Shown here: in pieces, positions 16,539 through 24,486 of the stretch
Layout of the letters: the number at the start of each line of letters is the position of its first letter
How positions within the stretch are numbered: the stretch's first letter is position 1
Assembly (NCBI GenBank): GCA_035651815.1
Contig: DASRFB010000105.1
Location: 1-64,000, forward strand
Direction: 5' to 3'
Length of the DNA stretch: 64,000 nt
DNA from: VBDM01 sp035651815
GTDB taxonomy: Bacteria > Pseudomonadota > Gammaproteobacteria > Burkholderiales > SG8-39
The notes under the pieces: model-generated
Databases searched by the model: none
What the model saw: only the letters and a program-made list of their open reading frames with translations
Told to the model about the DNA's origin: nothing
Translations under genes and position numbers: made by a program

Positions 16539-17099
16539 ATGTCGACCGCAAATCAACCCGCGCCCGGGCGCGAGATCGCCACGCTCGCGGGGGGCTGCTT
16601 CTGGTGCCTCGAGGCCGTCTACGACGATCTCAAGGGCGTCGAGTCCGTCGCGTCCGGGTACATGGGCGGCAAGCGCCCGAATCCCACCTACGAGCAGGTG
16701 TGCTCGGGCGCCACGGGCCACGCCGAGGTCGTCGAGATCGAGTTCGACCCGGCGAAGGTCTCGTACCGCGAGCTGCTCGAGGTGTTCTTCGTGATCCACG
16801 ATCCGACGACGCCCGACCGCCAGGGGAACGACGTCGGCACGCAGTACCGCTCGGCGATTTTCTACCATACGCCGGAGCAGCAGGCGGCCGCGCGGGAGGT
16901 GATGGAGCGGCTCGGCGCGGCGAAGGTCTACGACGAGCCGATCGTCACGCAGCTCGTTCCCGCCTCGACCTTCTACCCGGCCGAGGACTATCACCAGGAA
17001 TATTTCCGCCGCAATCCCGGCCAGCCCTACTGCGCCTTCGTCGTGAAGCCGAAGGTCGCGAAGTTCCGCAAGCACTTCCTCGAGAAGGTCAAGAAGTAG
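16539..17099 (+). CDS. msrA: Cytoplasmic peptide-methionine (S)-S-oxide reductase
   Basis: A 186-residue MsrA without signal peptide, the likely cytoplasmic counterpart of the divergent exported copy. The motif GCFWCLE holds Cys20 and Cys23, and DVGTQYRSAIFYH and YHQEYFRRNP are conserved family blocks. It lacks the C-terminal DGC of its neighbour, so the local CxxC pair probably resolves the disulfide. The intergenic region is short and should hold both promoters. Confidence 0.95.
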   Translation: MSTANQPAPGREIATLAGGCFWCLEAVYDDLKGVESVASGYMGGKRPNPTYEQVCSGATGHAEVVEIEFDPAKVSYRELLEVFFVIHDPTTPDRQGNDVGTQYRSAIFYHTPEQQAAAREVMERLGAAKVYDEPIVTQLVPASTFYPAEDYHQEYFRRNPGQPYCAFVVKPKVAKFRKHFLEKVKK

Positions 17100-17109
17100 G
17101 CTTCGGGCG

Positions 17110-17556
17110 TCACAGCAGGTCGGGCGCGATCACCGCGCGCAGCAGCACCTTGCCGTCCTGCTCGCGGTGCGAGAGCCACCATACCGACGCCTTCCTGATG
17201 CTCCAGTCCGCCGGAGTTCCCGTGAGCGCGAGCGCCGCCGCCCGCCCCAGCGTCGGCTGATGCCCCACGATCAGCACGGCGCCGTCTTCGTCGGGCCAGC
17301 CCGCCGCGGCGAGGAGCTGGTCCGCGTCGGCGCCGGGCGCGAGCGCCGCGTCGGTCGCGAACGACTTCGTCAGCGCTTCGGCGGTCTGCCGCGCCCGGTT
17401 CGCCGGGCTCGCGAGGACGCGCGTCTCGCGCGGCAGCCACTCGCGCAGCCAATCGGCCACGCGCTTCGCCTGCTTTCTGCCCTTGGCGGTGAGATCGCGC
17501 TCGAGGTCGCGCGCGCCGGGCTCGGCGTCCGCGTGGCGCCACAGGAGGAGGTCCAT
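17110..17556 (-). CDS. sixA: SixA-type phosphohistidine phosphatase
   Basis: A 148-residue histidine phosphatase of the SixA branch. The active-site RH is at residues 7-8 (LWRHADAEPG), and the second catalytic His lies in VGHQPTLG. SixA removes phosphate from phosphohistidine proteins, in E. coli affecting the nitrogen phosphotransferase system. The gene reads away from pstS and ends 10 bases from msrA. Its closeness to the phosphate genes may be chance. Confidence 0.9.
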   Translation of the reverse strand: MDLLLWRHADAEPGARDLERDLTAKGRKQAKRVADWLREWLPRETRVLASPANRARQTAEALTKSFATDAALAPGADADQLLAAAGWPDEDGAVLIVGHQPTLGRAAALALTGTPADWSIRKASVWWLSHREQDGKVLLRAVIAPDLL

Positions 17557-17588
17557 GGCCGGATTCTAGGGCGATCGCGGCCGGCGGG

Positions 17589-17640
17589 TCGTAACGATCC
17601 CGGCGCGCATCGTAACGTGGCCGAAATATCGCTCGTTTAC
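17589..17640 (+). promoter_or_regulatory. Candidate Pho-type operator repeats upstream of pstS
   Basis: TCGTAACG occurs at 17589-17596 and 17610-17617, and the related TCGTTTAC at 17633-17640, at intervals of 21 and 23 bases. PhoB boxes are built of 22-base units, so spacing and position fit roughly. The sequence departs from the enteric CTGTCAT consensus. Repetition is seen; PhoB binding is inferred. Confidence 0.35.
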
Positions 17641-17678
17641 GATCGCGGCTGCACTCCAGGAACAGAACGGGGGAAGTC

Positions 17679-18725
17679 ATGAACGTCATGCGAGCATTCC
17701 GCGCGGTCGGAATCGCGGCGGCCATTGCCGCCGCCCCGATCGCGCACGCCGTCGACATCACGGGCGCCGGCGCCACGTTTCCCTATCCGCTGTACGCCAA
17801 GTGGGCCGAAGCGTACAGGCAGCAGACCGGCGTCGGGCTGAACTACCAGTCGATCGGCTCGGGCGGCGGCATCAAGCAGATCCGCTCGAGGACGGTCGAC
17901 TTCGGGGCCTCCGACGCGCCGCTCAAGGCCGACGAGCTGGAGAAGGACGGGCTGCTACAGTTCCCGACCGTGATGGGCGGGGTGGTGCCGGTCGTCAATC
18001 TCGACGGCATCGCGGCGGGGCAGATGAAGCTCACGGGCGAGACGCTCGCCGACATCTACCTCGGCAGGATCGAGAAGTGGAACGACGCCCGGATCGCCGC
18101 GCTCAACCCCGGGGTGAAGCTGCCGAACCAGCCGATCACCGTGGTGCACCGCGCCGACGGCTCGGGCACGACGTTCATCTTCACGAACTATCTGTCGAAG
18201 GTGAGCGCCGAGTGGAAGGACAAGGTCGGCAACAACGCCTCGGTGTCCTGGCCGGCGCCGACCAGCACCGGCGGCAAGGGCAACGAGGGCGTCGCCTCGT
18301 TCGTGCAGCGCATCCGCGGCTCGATCGGCTACGTCGAGTACGCGTACGCCAAGCAGAACAAGATGACGTTCGCGATGCTGAAGAACCGCGACGGCGAGTT
18401 CGTCGCGCCGGGCGACAAGACGTTCCAGGCCGCGGCCGCGGGCGCCGACTGGAAGCACGCGAAGGGCTTCTACGAAATCCTCACCGACGAGCCGGGCAAG
18501 GCGAGCTGGCCGATCACGGGCGCGACCTTCATCCTGATGCGCAAGACGCAGGCCGACGGCGCCAAGGCGAAAGAGGTGCTCAGGTTCTTCGACTGGGCCT
18601 ACCGAAACGGGGATCGCATGGCGCTCGAGCTCGACTACATCCCGATGCCCGACGACGTGGTGAAGCTCATCCAGTCGGCGTGGAAGGGCGAGATCAGGGA
18701 CGCGGGCGGGAAGCCGCTCTGGTAG
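17679..18725 (+). CDS. pstS: Phosphate ABC transporter periplasmic binding protein
   Basis: A 348-residue periplasmic receptor for inorganic phosphate. The signal peptide covers about residues 1-24 (APIAHA). The mature protein starts VDITGAGATFPYPLYAKWAEAY, and GSGGGIKQI and HRADGSGTTFIF are the phosphate-contact loops. It is first in pstSCAB-phoU-phoB. A perfect palindrome between it and pstC may protect or limit the pstS message. Confidence 0.96.
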   Translation: MNVMRAFRAVGIAAAIAAAPIAHAVDITGAGATFPYPLYAKWAEAYRQQTGVGLNYQSIGSGGGIKQIRSRTVDFGASDAPLKADELEKDGLLQFPTVMGGVVPVVNLDGIAAGQMKLTGETLADIYLGRIEKWNDARIAALNPGVKLPNQPITVVHRADGSGTTFIFTNYLSKVSAEWKDKVGNNASVSWPAPTSTGGKGNEGVASFVQRIRGSIGYVEYAYAKQNKMTFAMLKNRDGEFVAPGDKTFQAAAAGADWKHAKGFYEILTDEPGKASWPITGATFILMRKTQADGAKAKEVLRFFDWAYRNGDRMALELDYIPMPDDVVKLIQSAWKGEIRDAGGKPLW

Positions 18726-18738
18726 CGCGCATAGGCTC

Positions 18739-18754
18739 CCGCTCCGCGGAGCGG
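18739..18754. other. Perfect 16-base palindrome between pstS and pstC
   Basis: CCGCTCCGCGGAGCGG lies in the 34-base gap between pstS and pstC. As RNA it would make a short hairpin without a U-tract. Such hairpins after the binding-protein gene often favour its higher expression over the membrane components. Confidence 0.45.
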
Positions 18755-18759
18755 ATAAA

Positions 18760-19782
18760 ATGAGCACCGTGGCGAACACTCTCGAAGGCCTGGCCGGAAG
18801 CCCTCGGTCCGTCGCCCCCGAATCGCGAGCGATCCCCGACGCGCGGCTCAGGCGGCACCAGCGCCTCGATCTGCTGTTCCGCCTCGTGACGCGCGCGTTC
18901 GCGTTCCTCGTGCTCGCGCTGCTCGCCGCGATCCTCGCCTCGCTCGTCGCCGGCAGCCTGCCGGCGATCCGCAAGTTCGGCCTGGGCTTCCTCGCCGACG
19001 CCACCTGGAATCCGGTCACCGAGCAGTTCGGCGCGCTCGCGCCCATCGTCGGCACGCTGGTCACCTCCGCGATCGCGCTCATCATCGGCGTCCCGGTGAG
19101 CTTCGGCATCGCGCTCTTCCTCACCGAGCTCTCGCCGGCCTGGCTGCGGCGCCCGCTCGGCACGGCGGTCGAGCTGCTCGCCGCGATTCCGTCGATCATC
19201 TACGGCATGTGGGGCCTGTTCATATTCGCGCCGGCGTTCGCCGACTACGTGCAGCCGGCGCTCACGGCGACGCTGGGCGAGATCCCGCTCGCGGGCGCGC
19301 TGTTCCGCGGACCGCCGATCGGGATCGGCGTGCTCTCGGCCGGGATCATCCTCGCGATCATGGTGATCCCGTTCATCGCCTCGGTGATGCGCGACGTGTT
19401 CGAGGTGGTGCCCTCGGTGCTGAAGGAGTCGGCGTACGCGCTCGGATCGACCACGTGGGAGGTGGTGTGGAACGTGGTGCTGCCGTACACCAAGGTCGGC
19501 GTGGTCGGCGGCGTCATGCTGGGCCTGGGGCGCGCGCTCGGCGAGACTATGGCGGTCACCTTCGTCATCGGCAACGCGCACAGGCTGTCCTCGTCGCTGT
19601 TCCTGCCGGGCAACACCATCGCGTCCACGCTCGCGAACGAGTTCACCGAGGCGGTCGGCGACGTCTACTTCTCGGCGCTGATCGAGCTGGGGCTGATCCT
19701 CTTTCTCATCACCTTCGTCGTGCTCGCGCTCTCGAAGCTGCTGCTGCTGCGCCTCGCGAAGCGCGAGGGCCAGAAGACCTGA
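18760..19782 (+). CDS. pstC: Phosphate ABC transporter permease PstC
   Basis: A 340-residue inner-membrane permease that forms the phosphate channel with PstA. About six transmembrane helices are visible, beginning near residue 48. The ABC-coupling loop reads ALGSTTWEVVWNVVLP and GLGRALGETMAV. A hydrophilic N-terminal extension of some 40 residues precedes the first helix. pstA starts 5 bases after the stop. Confidence 0.95.
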   Translation: MSTVANTLEGLAGSPRSVAPESRAIPDARLRRHQRLDLLFRLVTRAFAFLVLALLAAILASLVAGSLPAIRKFGLGFLADATWNPVTEQFGALAPIVGTLVTSAIALIIGVPVSFGIALFLTELSPAWLRRPLGTAVELLAAIPSIIYGMWGLFIFAPAFADYVQPALTATLGEIPLAGALFRGPPIGIGVLSAGIILAIMVIPFIASVMRDVFEVVPSVLKESAYALGSTTWEVVWNVVLPYTKVGVVGGVMLGLGRALGETMAVTFVIGNAHRLSSSLFLPGNTIASTLANEFTEAVGDVYFSALIELGLILFLITFVVLALSKLLLLRLAKREGQKT

Positions 19783-19787
19783 GCGCC

Positions 19788-20630
19788 ATGACGATCTACG
19801 CGCGGCGCATCTTCGTCAACCGCTTCAACCTGGCGGTGTCGCTGCTGACGATGCTGTTCGGGCTGTTCTGGCTCGGCTGGATCCTGTTCACGCTGGTCGA
19901 TGCCGGCTTCCGCGCGATCGGCCCGGAACTGTTCGCGCTGGCGACCCCGGCGCCGGGCAGCGCCGGGGGGCTGTCGAACGCCATCGTCGGCAGCTTCGCC
20001 ATGGCAGCCGGCGGCACGCTGATCGGCACGCCGATCGGCATCATGGCCGGCATCTATCTCGCCGAGTTCGGTCAGCGCGGCTGGCTCGCGCCGGCGACGC
20101 GCTTCATCAACGACATCCTGCTGTCGGCGCCGTCGATCGTGATCGGCTTGTTCGTCTACGAGGTCTACGTGGTGAGCACGCGGCACTTCTCGGCGTGGGC
20201 GGGCATCATGGCGCTCGCGCTGCTCGTGATCCCGGTGGTCGTGCGCACCACCGAGAACATGCTGCGGCTCGTCCCCGACAGCCTGCGCGAGGCGGCCGCG
20301 GCGCTCGGCGCGCCGCAGTGGAAGATGATCACGCTCGTGACCGTGCGCGCGGCGCGCGCCGGCATCGTCACCGGGGTCCTCCTCGCCGTGGCGCGCATCA
20401 GCGGCGAGACCGCGCCGCTGCTCTTCACCGCGCTCAACAACCAGTTCTGGTCGCTCGACCTGAACGCCCCGATGGCGAACCTGCCGGTCGTGATCTTCCA
20501 GTTCGCGATGAGCCCCTACGACAACTGGCACGCGCTCGCGTGGGCGGGAGCGCTGCTGATCACGCTCGGGGTGCTCGCGCTCAACATCGTCGCGCGCGTG
20601 TTCTTCCGCAACCGTACCGCGACCTACTGA
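19788..20630 (+). CDS. pstA: Phosphate ABC transporter permease PstA
   Basis: A 280-residue permease partner of PstC. ATG 19788 begins MTIYARRIFVNRFNLAVSLL, leading into the first helix. The coupling loop is ALGAPQWKMITLVTV, and ARISGETAPLLFTAL is the conserved family block. The frame is open upstream, but this start directly follows pstC and gives normal PstA length. Confidence 0.95.
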   Translation: MTIYARRIFVNRFNLAVSLLTMLFGLFWLGWILFTLVDAGFRAIGPELFALATPAPGSAGGLSNAIVGSFAMAAGGTLIGTPIGIMAGIYLAEFGQRGWLAPATRFINDILLSAPSIVIGLFVYEVYVVSTRHFSAWAGIMALALLVIPVVVRTTENMLRLVPDSLREAAAALGAPQWKMITLVTVRAARAGIVTGVLLAVARISGETAPLLFTALNNQFWSLDLNAPMANLPVVIFQFAMSPYDNWHALAWAGALLITLGVLALNIVARVFFRNRTATY

Positions 20631-20632
20631 CC

Positions 20633-21418
20633 ATGGCCGCCGTCCTCCAGCCCGCGCCGCAGCCGCAGCCGAAGATCCAGGTGCGCAACCTCGACTTCTA
20701 CTACGGCGGCTTCCAGGCGCTGAAGAACATCAATCTCGCGATCCCGCCGCGCCAGGTGACGGCGTTCATCGGTCCTTCGGGCTGCGGCAAGTCGACGCTG
20801 CTGCGCACGTTCAACCGCATGTACGCGCTCTATCCGAAGCAGGAGGCGCGCGGCGAGGTGCTGCTCGACGGCGACGACATCCTCGCGCCGGGACAGGACC
20901 TGAACCGGCTGCGCGCGCGCGTCGGCATGGTGTTCCAGAAGCCGACGCCGTTCCCGATGTCGATCTACGACAACATCGCCTTCGGCGTGCGCCTCTACGA
21001 GCGCATGGCGCCGCGGGCGATGGACGAGCGCGTCGAATGGGCGCTCAGGCAGGCGGCGCTCTGGGACGAGGTGAAGGACAAGCTGAAGCAGAGCGGGACC
21101 AGCCTCTCCGGCGGCCAGCAGCAGCGCCTGTGCATCGCGCGCGCGATCGCGGTGCGGCCCGACGTGCTGCTGCTCGACGAGCCCGCTTCGGCGCTCGATC
21201 CCATCTCGACCGGGCGCATCGAGGAGCTGGTGCACGAGCTGAAGCGGGACTACACCATCGTGATGGTGACGCACAACATGCAGCAGGCGGCGCGGGTATC
21301 GGACTTCACGGCCTACATGTACCTCGGCGAGATGATCGAGTTCGGCGTGACCGACGAGATCTTCATCAAGCCGAAGCGCAAGGAGACCGAGGATTACATC
21401 ACCGGCCGCTTCGGCTGA
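20633..21418 (+). CDS. pstB: Phosphate ABC transporter ATPase PstB
   Basis: A 261-residue ATPase that powers PstCA. Walker A is GPSGCGKST, the signature is LSGGQQQRL, Walker B is VLLLDEPASALD and the H-loop is VTHNMQQAARVSD. These are the characteristic PstB forms. It starts 2 bases after pstA and precedes phoU by 16 bases. Confidence 0.97.
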   Translation: MAAVLQPAPQPQPKIQVRNLDFYYGGFQALKNINLAIPPRQVTAFIGPSGCGKSTLLRTFNRMYALYPKQEARGEVLLDGDDILAPGQDLNRLRARVGMVFQKPTPFPMSIYDNIAFGVRLYERMAPRAMDERVEWALRQAALWDEVKDKLKQSGTSLSGGQQQRLCIARAIAVRPDVLLLDEPASALDPISTGRIEELVHELKRDYTIVMVTHNMQQAARVSDFTAYMYLGEMIEFGVTDEIFIKPKRKETEDYITGRFG

Positions 21419-21434
21419 GCCGGCAGGAGGCGCG

Positions 21435-22136
21435 ATGAACGAGCACATATCCAAGCAGTACGACAGCGAGCTGGAGACGCTGCGGTCGGGCGTGCTGCAG
21501 ATGGGCGGCCTGGTGGAGTCACAGATCCGCAGCGCGATCGAGGCCTTCTCGACCGGCAGCCGCGAGCTGGTCGAGAAAGTCATCGCGGCGGAGGCCCGCG
21601 TCGACCAGCACGAGGTCGACATCGACAACACCTGCAGCCACGTGATCGTGAAGCGCCAGCCCGCGGCCGGGGACCTGAGGCTGATCATGGCGATCATGCG
21701 CGCGGTCACCGACCTGGAGCGCATCGGCGACGAGGCCGAGAAGATCGCCCGCATGTCGGGGCAGATCCACGAGCGCGGCAGGCCGCAGCTCATGAGCTCG
21801 GGCGCGATCCGGCACGCCGCCGATATCGCGATCTCGATGCTGCGCGACGCCCTCGACGCGCTGGCGCGCCTGGACGCGGGCGACGCCGCCAAGGTGATCC
21901 GCCAGGACGCGGCCATCGACGACGAGTTCCGCTCGATCGTGCGCCAGCTCATCACGTTCATGATGGAGGACCCGCGCACCATCTCCACCGCCCTCGAGAT
22001 CGTCTGGATCGCGAAGGCGGTCGAGCGCATCGGGGATCACGCCAAGAACATCGCCGAGGACGTGATCTACATCGTCAAGGGCACCGACATCCGCCACACG
22101 CGCTTCGTCGAGCTCGAAGGCGAGGAGCCGCGCTGA
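21435..22136 (+). CDS. phoU: Phosphate signalling protein PhoU
   Basis: A 233-residue protein of two three-helix PhoU repeats, with metal-binding ExxxD-type sequences such as ERIGDEAEKIA in the first half and ERIGDHAKNIAED in the second. PhoU links the Pst transporter to the PhoR kinase and silences the Pho regulon when phosphate is ample. It lies between pstB and phoB with short gaps, as expected. Confidence 0.96.
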   Translation: MNEHISKQYDSELETLRSGVLQMGGLVESQIRSAIEAFSTGSRELVEKVIAAEARVDQHEVDIDNTCSHVIVKRQPAAGDLRLIMAIMRAVTDLERIGDEAEKIARMSGQIHERGRPQLMSSGAIRHAADIAISMLRDALDALARLDAGDAAKVIRQDAAIDDEFRSIVRQLITFMMEDPRTISTALEIVWIAKAVERIGDHAKNIAEDVIYIVKGTDIRHTRFVELEGEEPR

Positions 22137-22146
22137 GGCGCTCGCC

Positions 22147-22872
22147 ATGGGCGGCGCGATCCTGGTCGTCGAGGACGACCCGGCGATCCAGGAGCTGATC
22201 GCGGTCAACCTCGAGCACGCGGGCCACCGCGTGAGGCGCGCGCTCGACGCCGAGCAGGCCGAGGCCGAGATCCGCAAGGCGCTTCCCGACGTGGTCCTGC
22301 TCGACTGGATGCTGCCCGGGATGCAGGGCCTCGAGCTCGCGCGCAAGCTGCGCGCCGACCGGCGTACGCGCGACATCCCGATCATCATGCTGACCGCCCG
22401 CGCCCAGGAGGGCGACAAGGTCGCCGGCCTCGAGGCCGGCGCGGACGACTACGTGACCAAGCCGTTCTCGCCGCGCGAGCTCATCGCGCGCATCCAGGCG
22501 GTGATCCGCCGTCGCGCGCCGCAGCTCGCCGACGAAGCGGTCGAGGTCGACGGCCTGCGGCTCGACCCGGCGGCGCACCGGGTGAAGGCGCACGGCCGCA
22601 ATCTCGAGCTGCCGCCCGCGGAGTTCCGGCTGCTGCGCTTTCTGATGACGCATCCCGAGCGCGTGTACACGCGCTCGCAGCTGCTCGACGAGATCTGGGG
22701 CGACCACGTGTTCATCGAGGAGCGCACCGTCGACGTGCACATCCGGCGCCTGCGCGAGGCGCTCGAGCCGAGCGGCCACGACGCCCTGGTGGAGACCGTG
22801 CGCGGCACGGGGTACCGCTTCGCCGCGAGCCGGCGTGATCCCGGCGGAAACATTCCCGTCACGGACGCTTAA
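22147..22872 (+). CDS. phoB: Phosphate regulon response regulator PhoB
   Basis: A 241-residue OmpR/PhoB-type regulator. The receiver domain has the phospho-acceptor Asp53 in LLDWMLPG and the TARAQEGDKV and KPFSPREL blocks. The winged helix follows with ERTVDVHIRRLREAL and VRGTGYRF. The usual partner gene phoR is not next door but about 4 kb downstream at 27080. The last 14 bases overlap the 3' end of ppx on the other strand. Confidence 0.94.
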   Translation: MGGAILVVEDDPAIQELIAVNLEHAGHRVRRALDAEQAEAEIRKALPDVVLLDWMLPGMQGLELARKLRADRRTRDIPIIMLTARAQEGDKVAGLEAGADDYVTKPFSPRELIARIQAVIRRRAPQLADEAVEVDGLRLDPAAHRVKAHGRNLELPPAEFRLLRFLMTHPERVYTRSQLLDEIWGDHVFIEERTVDVHIRRLREALEPSGHDALVETVRGTGYRFAASRRDPGGNIPVTDA

Positions 22873-24349
22873 CGCGCGTCCCGCGCTCGACCGAGACCCG
22901 CATCCCGAGCGCGCGCCATTCGGCCGACTCGTCGCCGAGCGCCGCTTCCGTGAGCGGATGACGCTCCAGCCAGGCGCGCGGCAGCGCGACCTGGAAGCCG
23001 CCGGCCGAGCGCCTGCACTCGAGCGACGGCAGCCCGAGGTCCCGCCGGCTCTGGTGGAGCAGCGCCGCGAGGCGCAGCGCGAACACGAGCGGCCACTCCG
23101 GGCTGCGCTTCGGCAGCCCGCGCAGCTTCGAGAGCTTCCCGCGGTGCGCGAGCACCAGGCGCGCGAGCCGGGCCTGCTCCGATTGCGAGAATCCCGGCAT
23201 GTCGGCTTGCGAGACGATGTAGGCCGAGTGCTTGTGGTAGCCCGCGTGCGCGATCGAGATGCCGATTTCGTGCAGGCTCGCCGCCCAGCGCAGCAGCGCC
23301 GCGTCGCTCTCGGGCGCCTTCGGATCGACGCCCGCGAGGATCCGCTGCGCGAGCGCGGCGACGCGCTCGGCCTGCGCGGCGTCGACCTGGTAGCGGCGCA
23401 TGAACTGGCGCGCCGTGGCCTCGCGCATGTCGCGGTGGCGCACGCGCCCGAGCAGGTCGTACATGACGCCCTGGCGCAGCGCCGCGTCCGAGACGTCGAG
23501 CGCGTCGATCCCGAACTCGGCCAGCACCGAGCTCATGATCGCGAGGCCGCCGGCGATGATCGGCTTGCGGTCCTCGCGCAAGCCCGGAATCTTCAGGCGG
23601 CCGATGCGCCCGGCCTCGATGAAGCGCTCGCGCAACTCGCCGAGGGCGGATGCGGAGAGGCCGTGCTCGACCAGCCCGCACTCGCGTGCGATCGACGCGA
23701 GCGCGCGCGCGGTGCCCGAGGAGGCCACCGCGTGCGTCCAGCCGGCGGCGCGGTAGGCGTCGACGATGCGCTGCAGCTCGTTCGCCGCGGCGAGCTCGGC
23801 TCGCTCGAAGCGCGGCTTGTCGAGTCGGCCCTCGGCGAAGAATCGCAGGCTGTAGCCGACGCAGCCCATCGGCAGGCTCTCCATCAGCTGCGGCTCCAGG
23901 CCCTTGCCGATGATGCACTCGGTCGAGCCGCCGCCGATGTCCACCACGAGCCGCCGCTCGTCCGACGCGGCGAGCTCGTGCGCGACGCCGAGATAGATCA
24001 GCCGCGCCTCCTCGCGGCCGAAGATGACTTCGACCGGATACCCGAGGATGCGCTCGGCTTGCGCGATGAAGGCGGCTGCGTTCTTCGCGGTGCGCAGCGC
24101 GCTCGTGCCGACCGCGCGCACCGAGCCGCGCGGAAAGCCCCGCAGGCGCTCGGCAAAGCGCTCGAGGGCCGCCATGGCTCGCGCGCGCGTGCGCCGGTCG
24201 ATCCTGCGGTCGCGGGTGAGCCCGCCGCCGAGGCGGACGGGCTCGCGCAGGCTGTCGAGCATGTACACCTGGTCGTCGAGCACCCGCGCGATCTGCAGGT
24301 GAAAGCTGTTCGAGCCGAGGTCCAGCGCGGCGAGAGTATCCGGTTTCAC
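22859..24349 (-). CDS. ppx: Exopolyphosphatase
   Basis: A 496-residue Ppx/GppA phosphatase that releases phosphate from polyphosphate ends. The ASKHA-fold loops are DLGSNSFHLQIARV at the N-terminus and VDIGGGSTECI near residue 140. The C-terminal half is the HD-like helical domain (ASLHEIGISIAH). GTG 24349 gives the family start. It is divergent from ppk1 and converges on phoB, so synthesis and breakdown genes share one 137-base control region. Confidence 0.95.
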   Translation of the reverse strand: MKPDTLAALDLGSNSFHLQIARVLDDQVYMLDSLREPVRLGGGLTRDRRIDRRTRARAMAALERFAERLRGFPRGSVRAVGTSALRTAKNAAAFIAQAERILGYPVEVIFGREEARLIYLGVAHELAASDERRLVVDIGGGSTECIIGKGLEPQLMESLPMGCVGYSLRFFAEGRLDKPRFERAELAAANELQRIVDAYRAAGWTHAVASSGTARALASIARECGLVEHGLSASALGELRERFIEAGRIGRLKIPGLREDRKPIIAGGLAIMSSVLAEFGIDALDVSDAALRQGVMYDLLGRVRHRDMREATARQFMRRYQVDAAQAERVAALAQRILAGVDPKAPESDAALLRWAASLHEIGISIAHAGYHKHSAYIVSQADMPGFSQSEQARLARLVLAHRGKLSKLRGLPKRSPEWPLVFALRLAALLHQSRRDLGLPSLECRRSAGGFQVALPRAWLERHPLTEAALGDESAEWRALGMRVSVERGTRVKRP

Positions 24350-24447
24350 GTCCGCAAGACTGCCTGCGCGATCAAGCCCTTGGCGTCGGAGCGCCGATTC
24401 CGGTTGCCAGCTTGCCCGATTCGCATGACGATATTGTTACCGCAAAC

Positions 24448-24464
24448 CGTAACGAAAACGCAAC
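24448..24464 (+). promoter_or_regulatory. Candidate 11-base-spaced operator repeats before ppk1
   Basis: CGTAAC at 24448-24453 and CGCAAC at 24459-24464 are exactly 11 bases apart with an A-rich gap, the geometry of PhoB half-sites. The core resembles the TCGTAACG repeats before pstS. Binding by PhoB is inferred. Confidence 0.35.
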
Positions 24465-24486
24465 ATAGCGTTCCTAGAGTCGTCCC

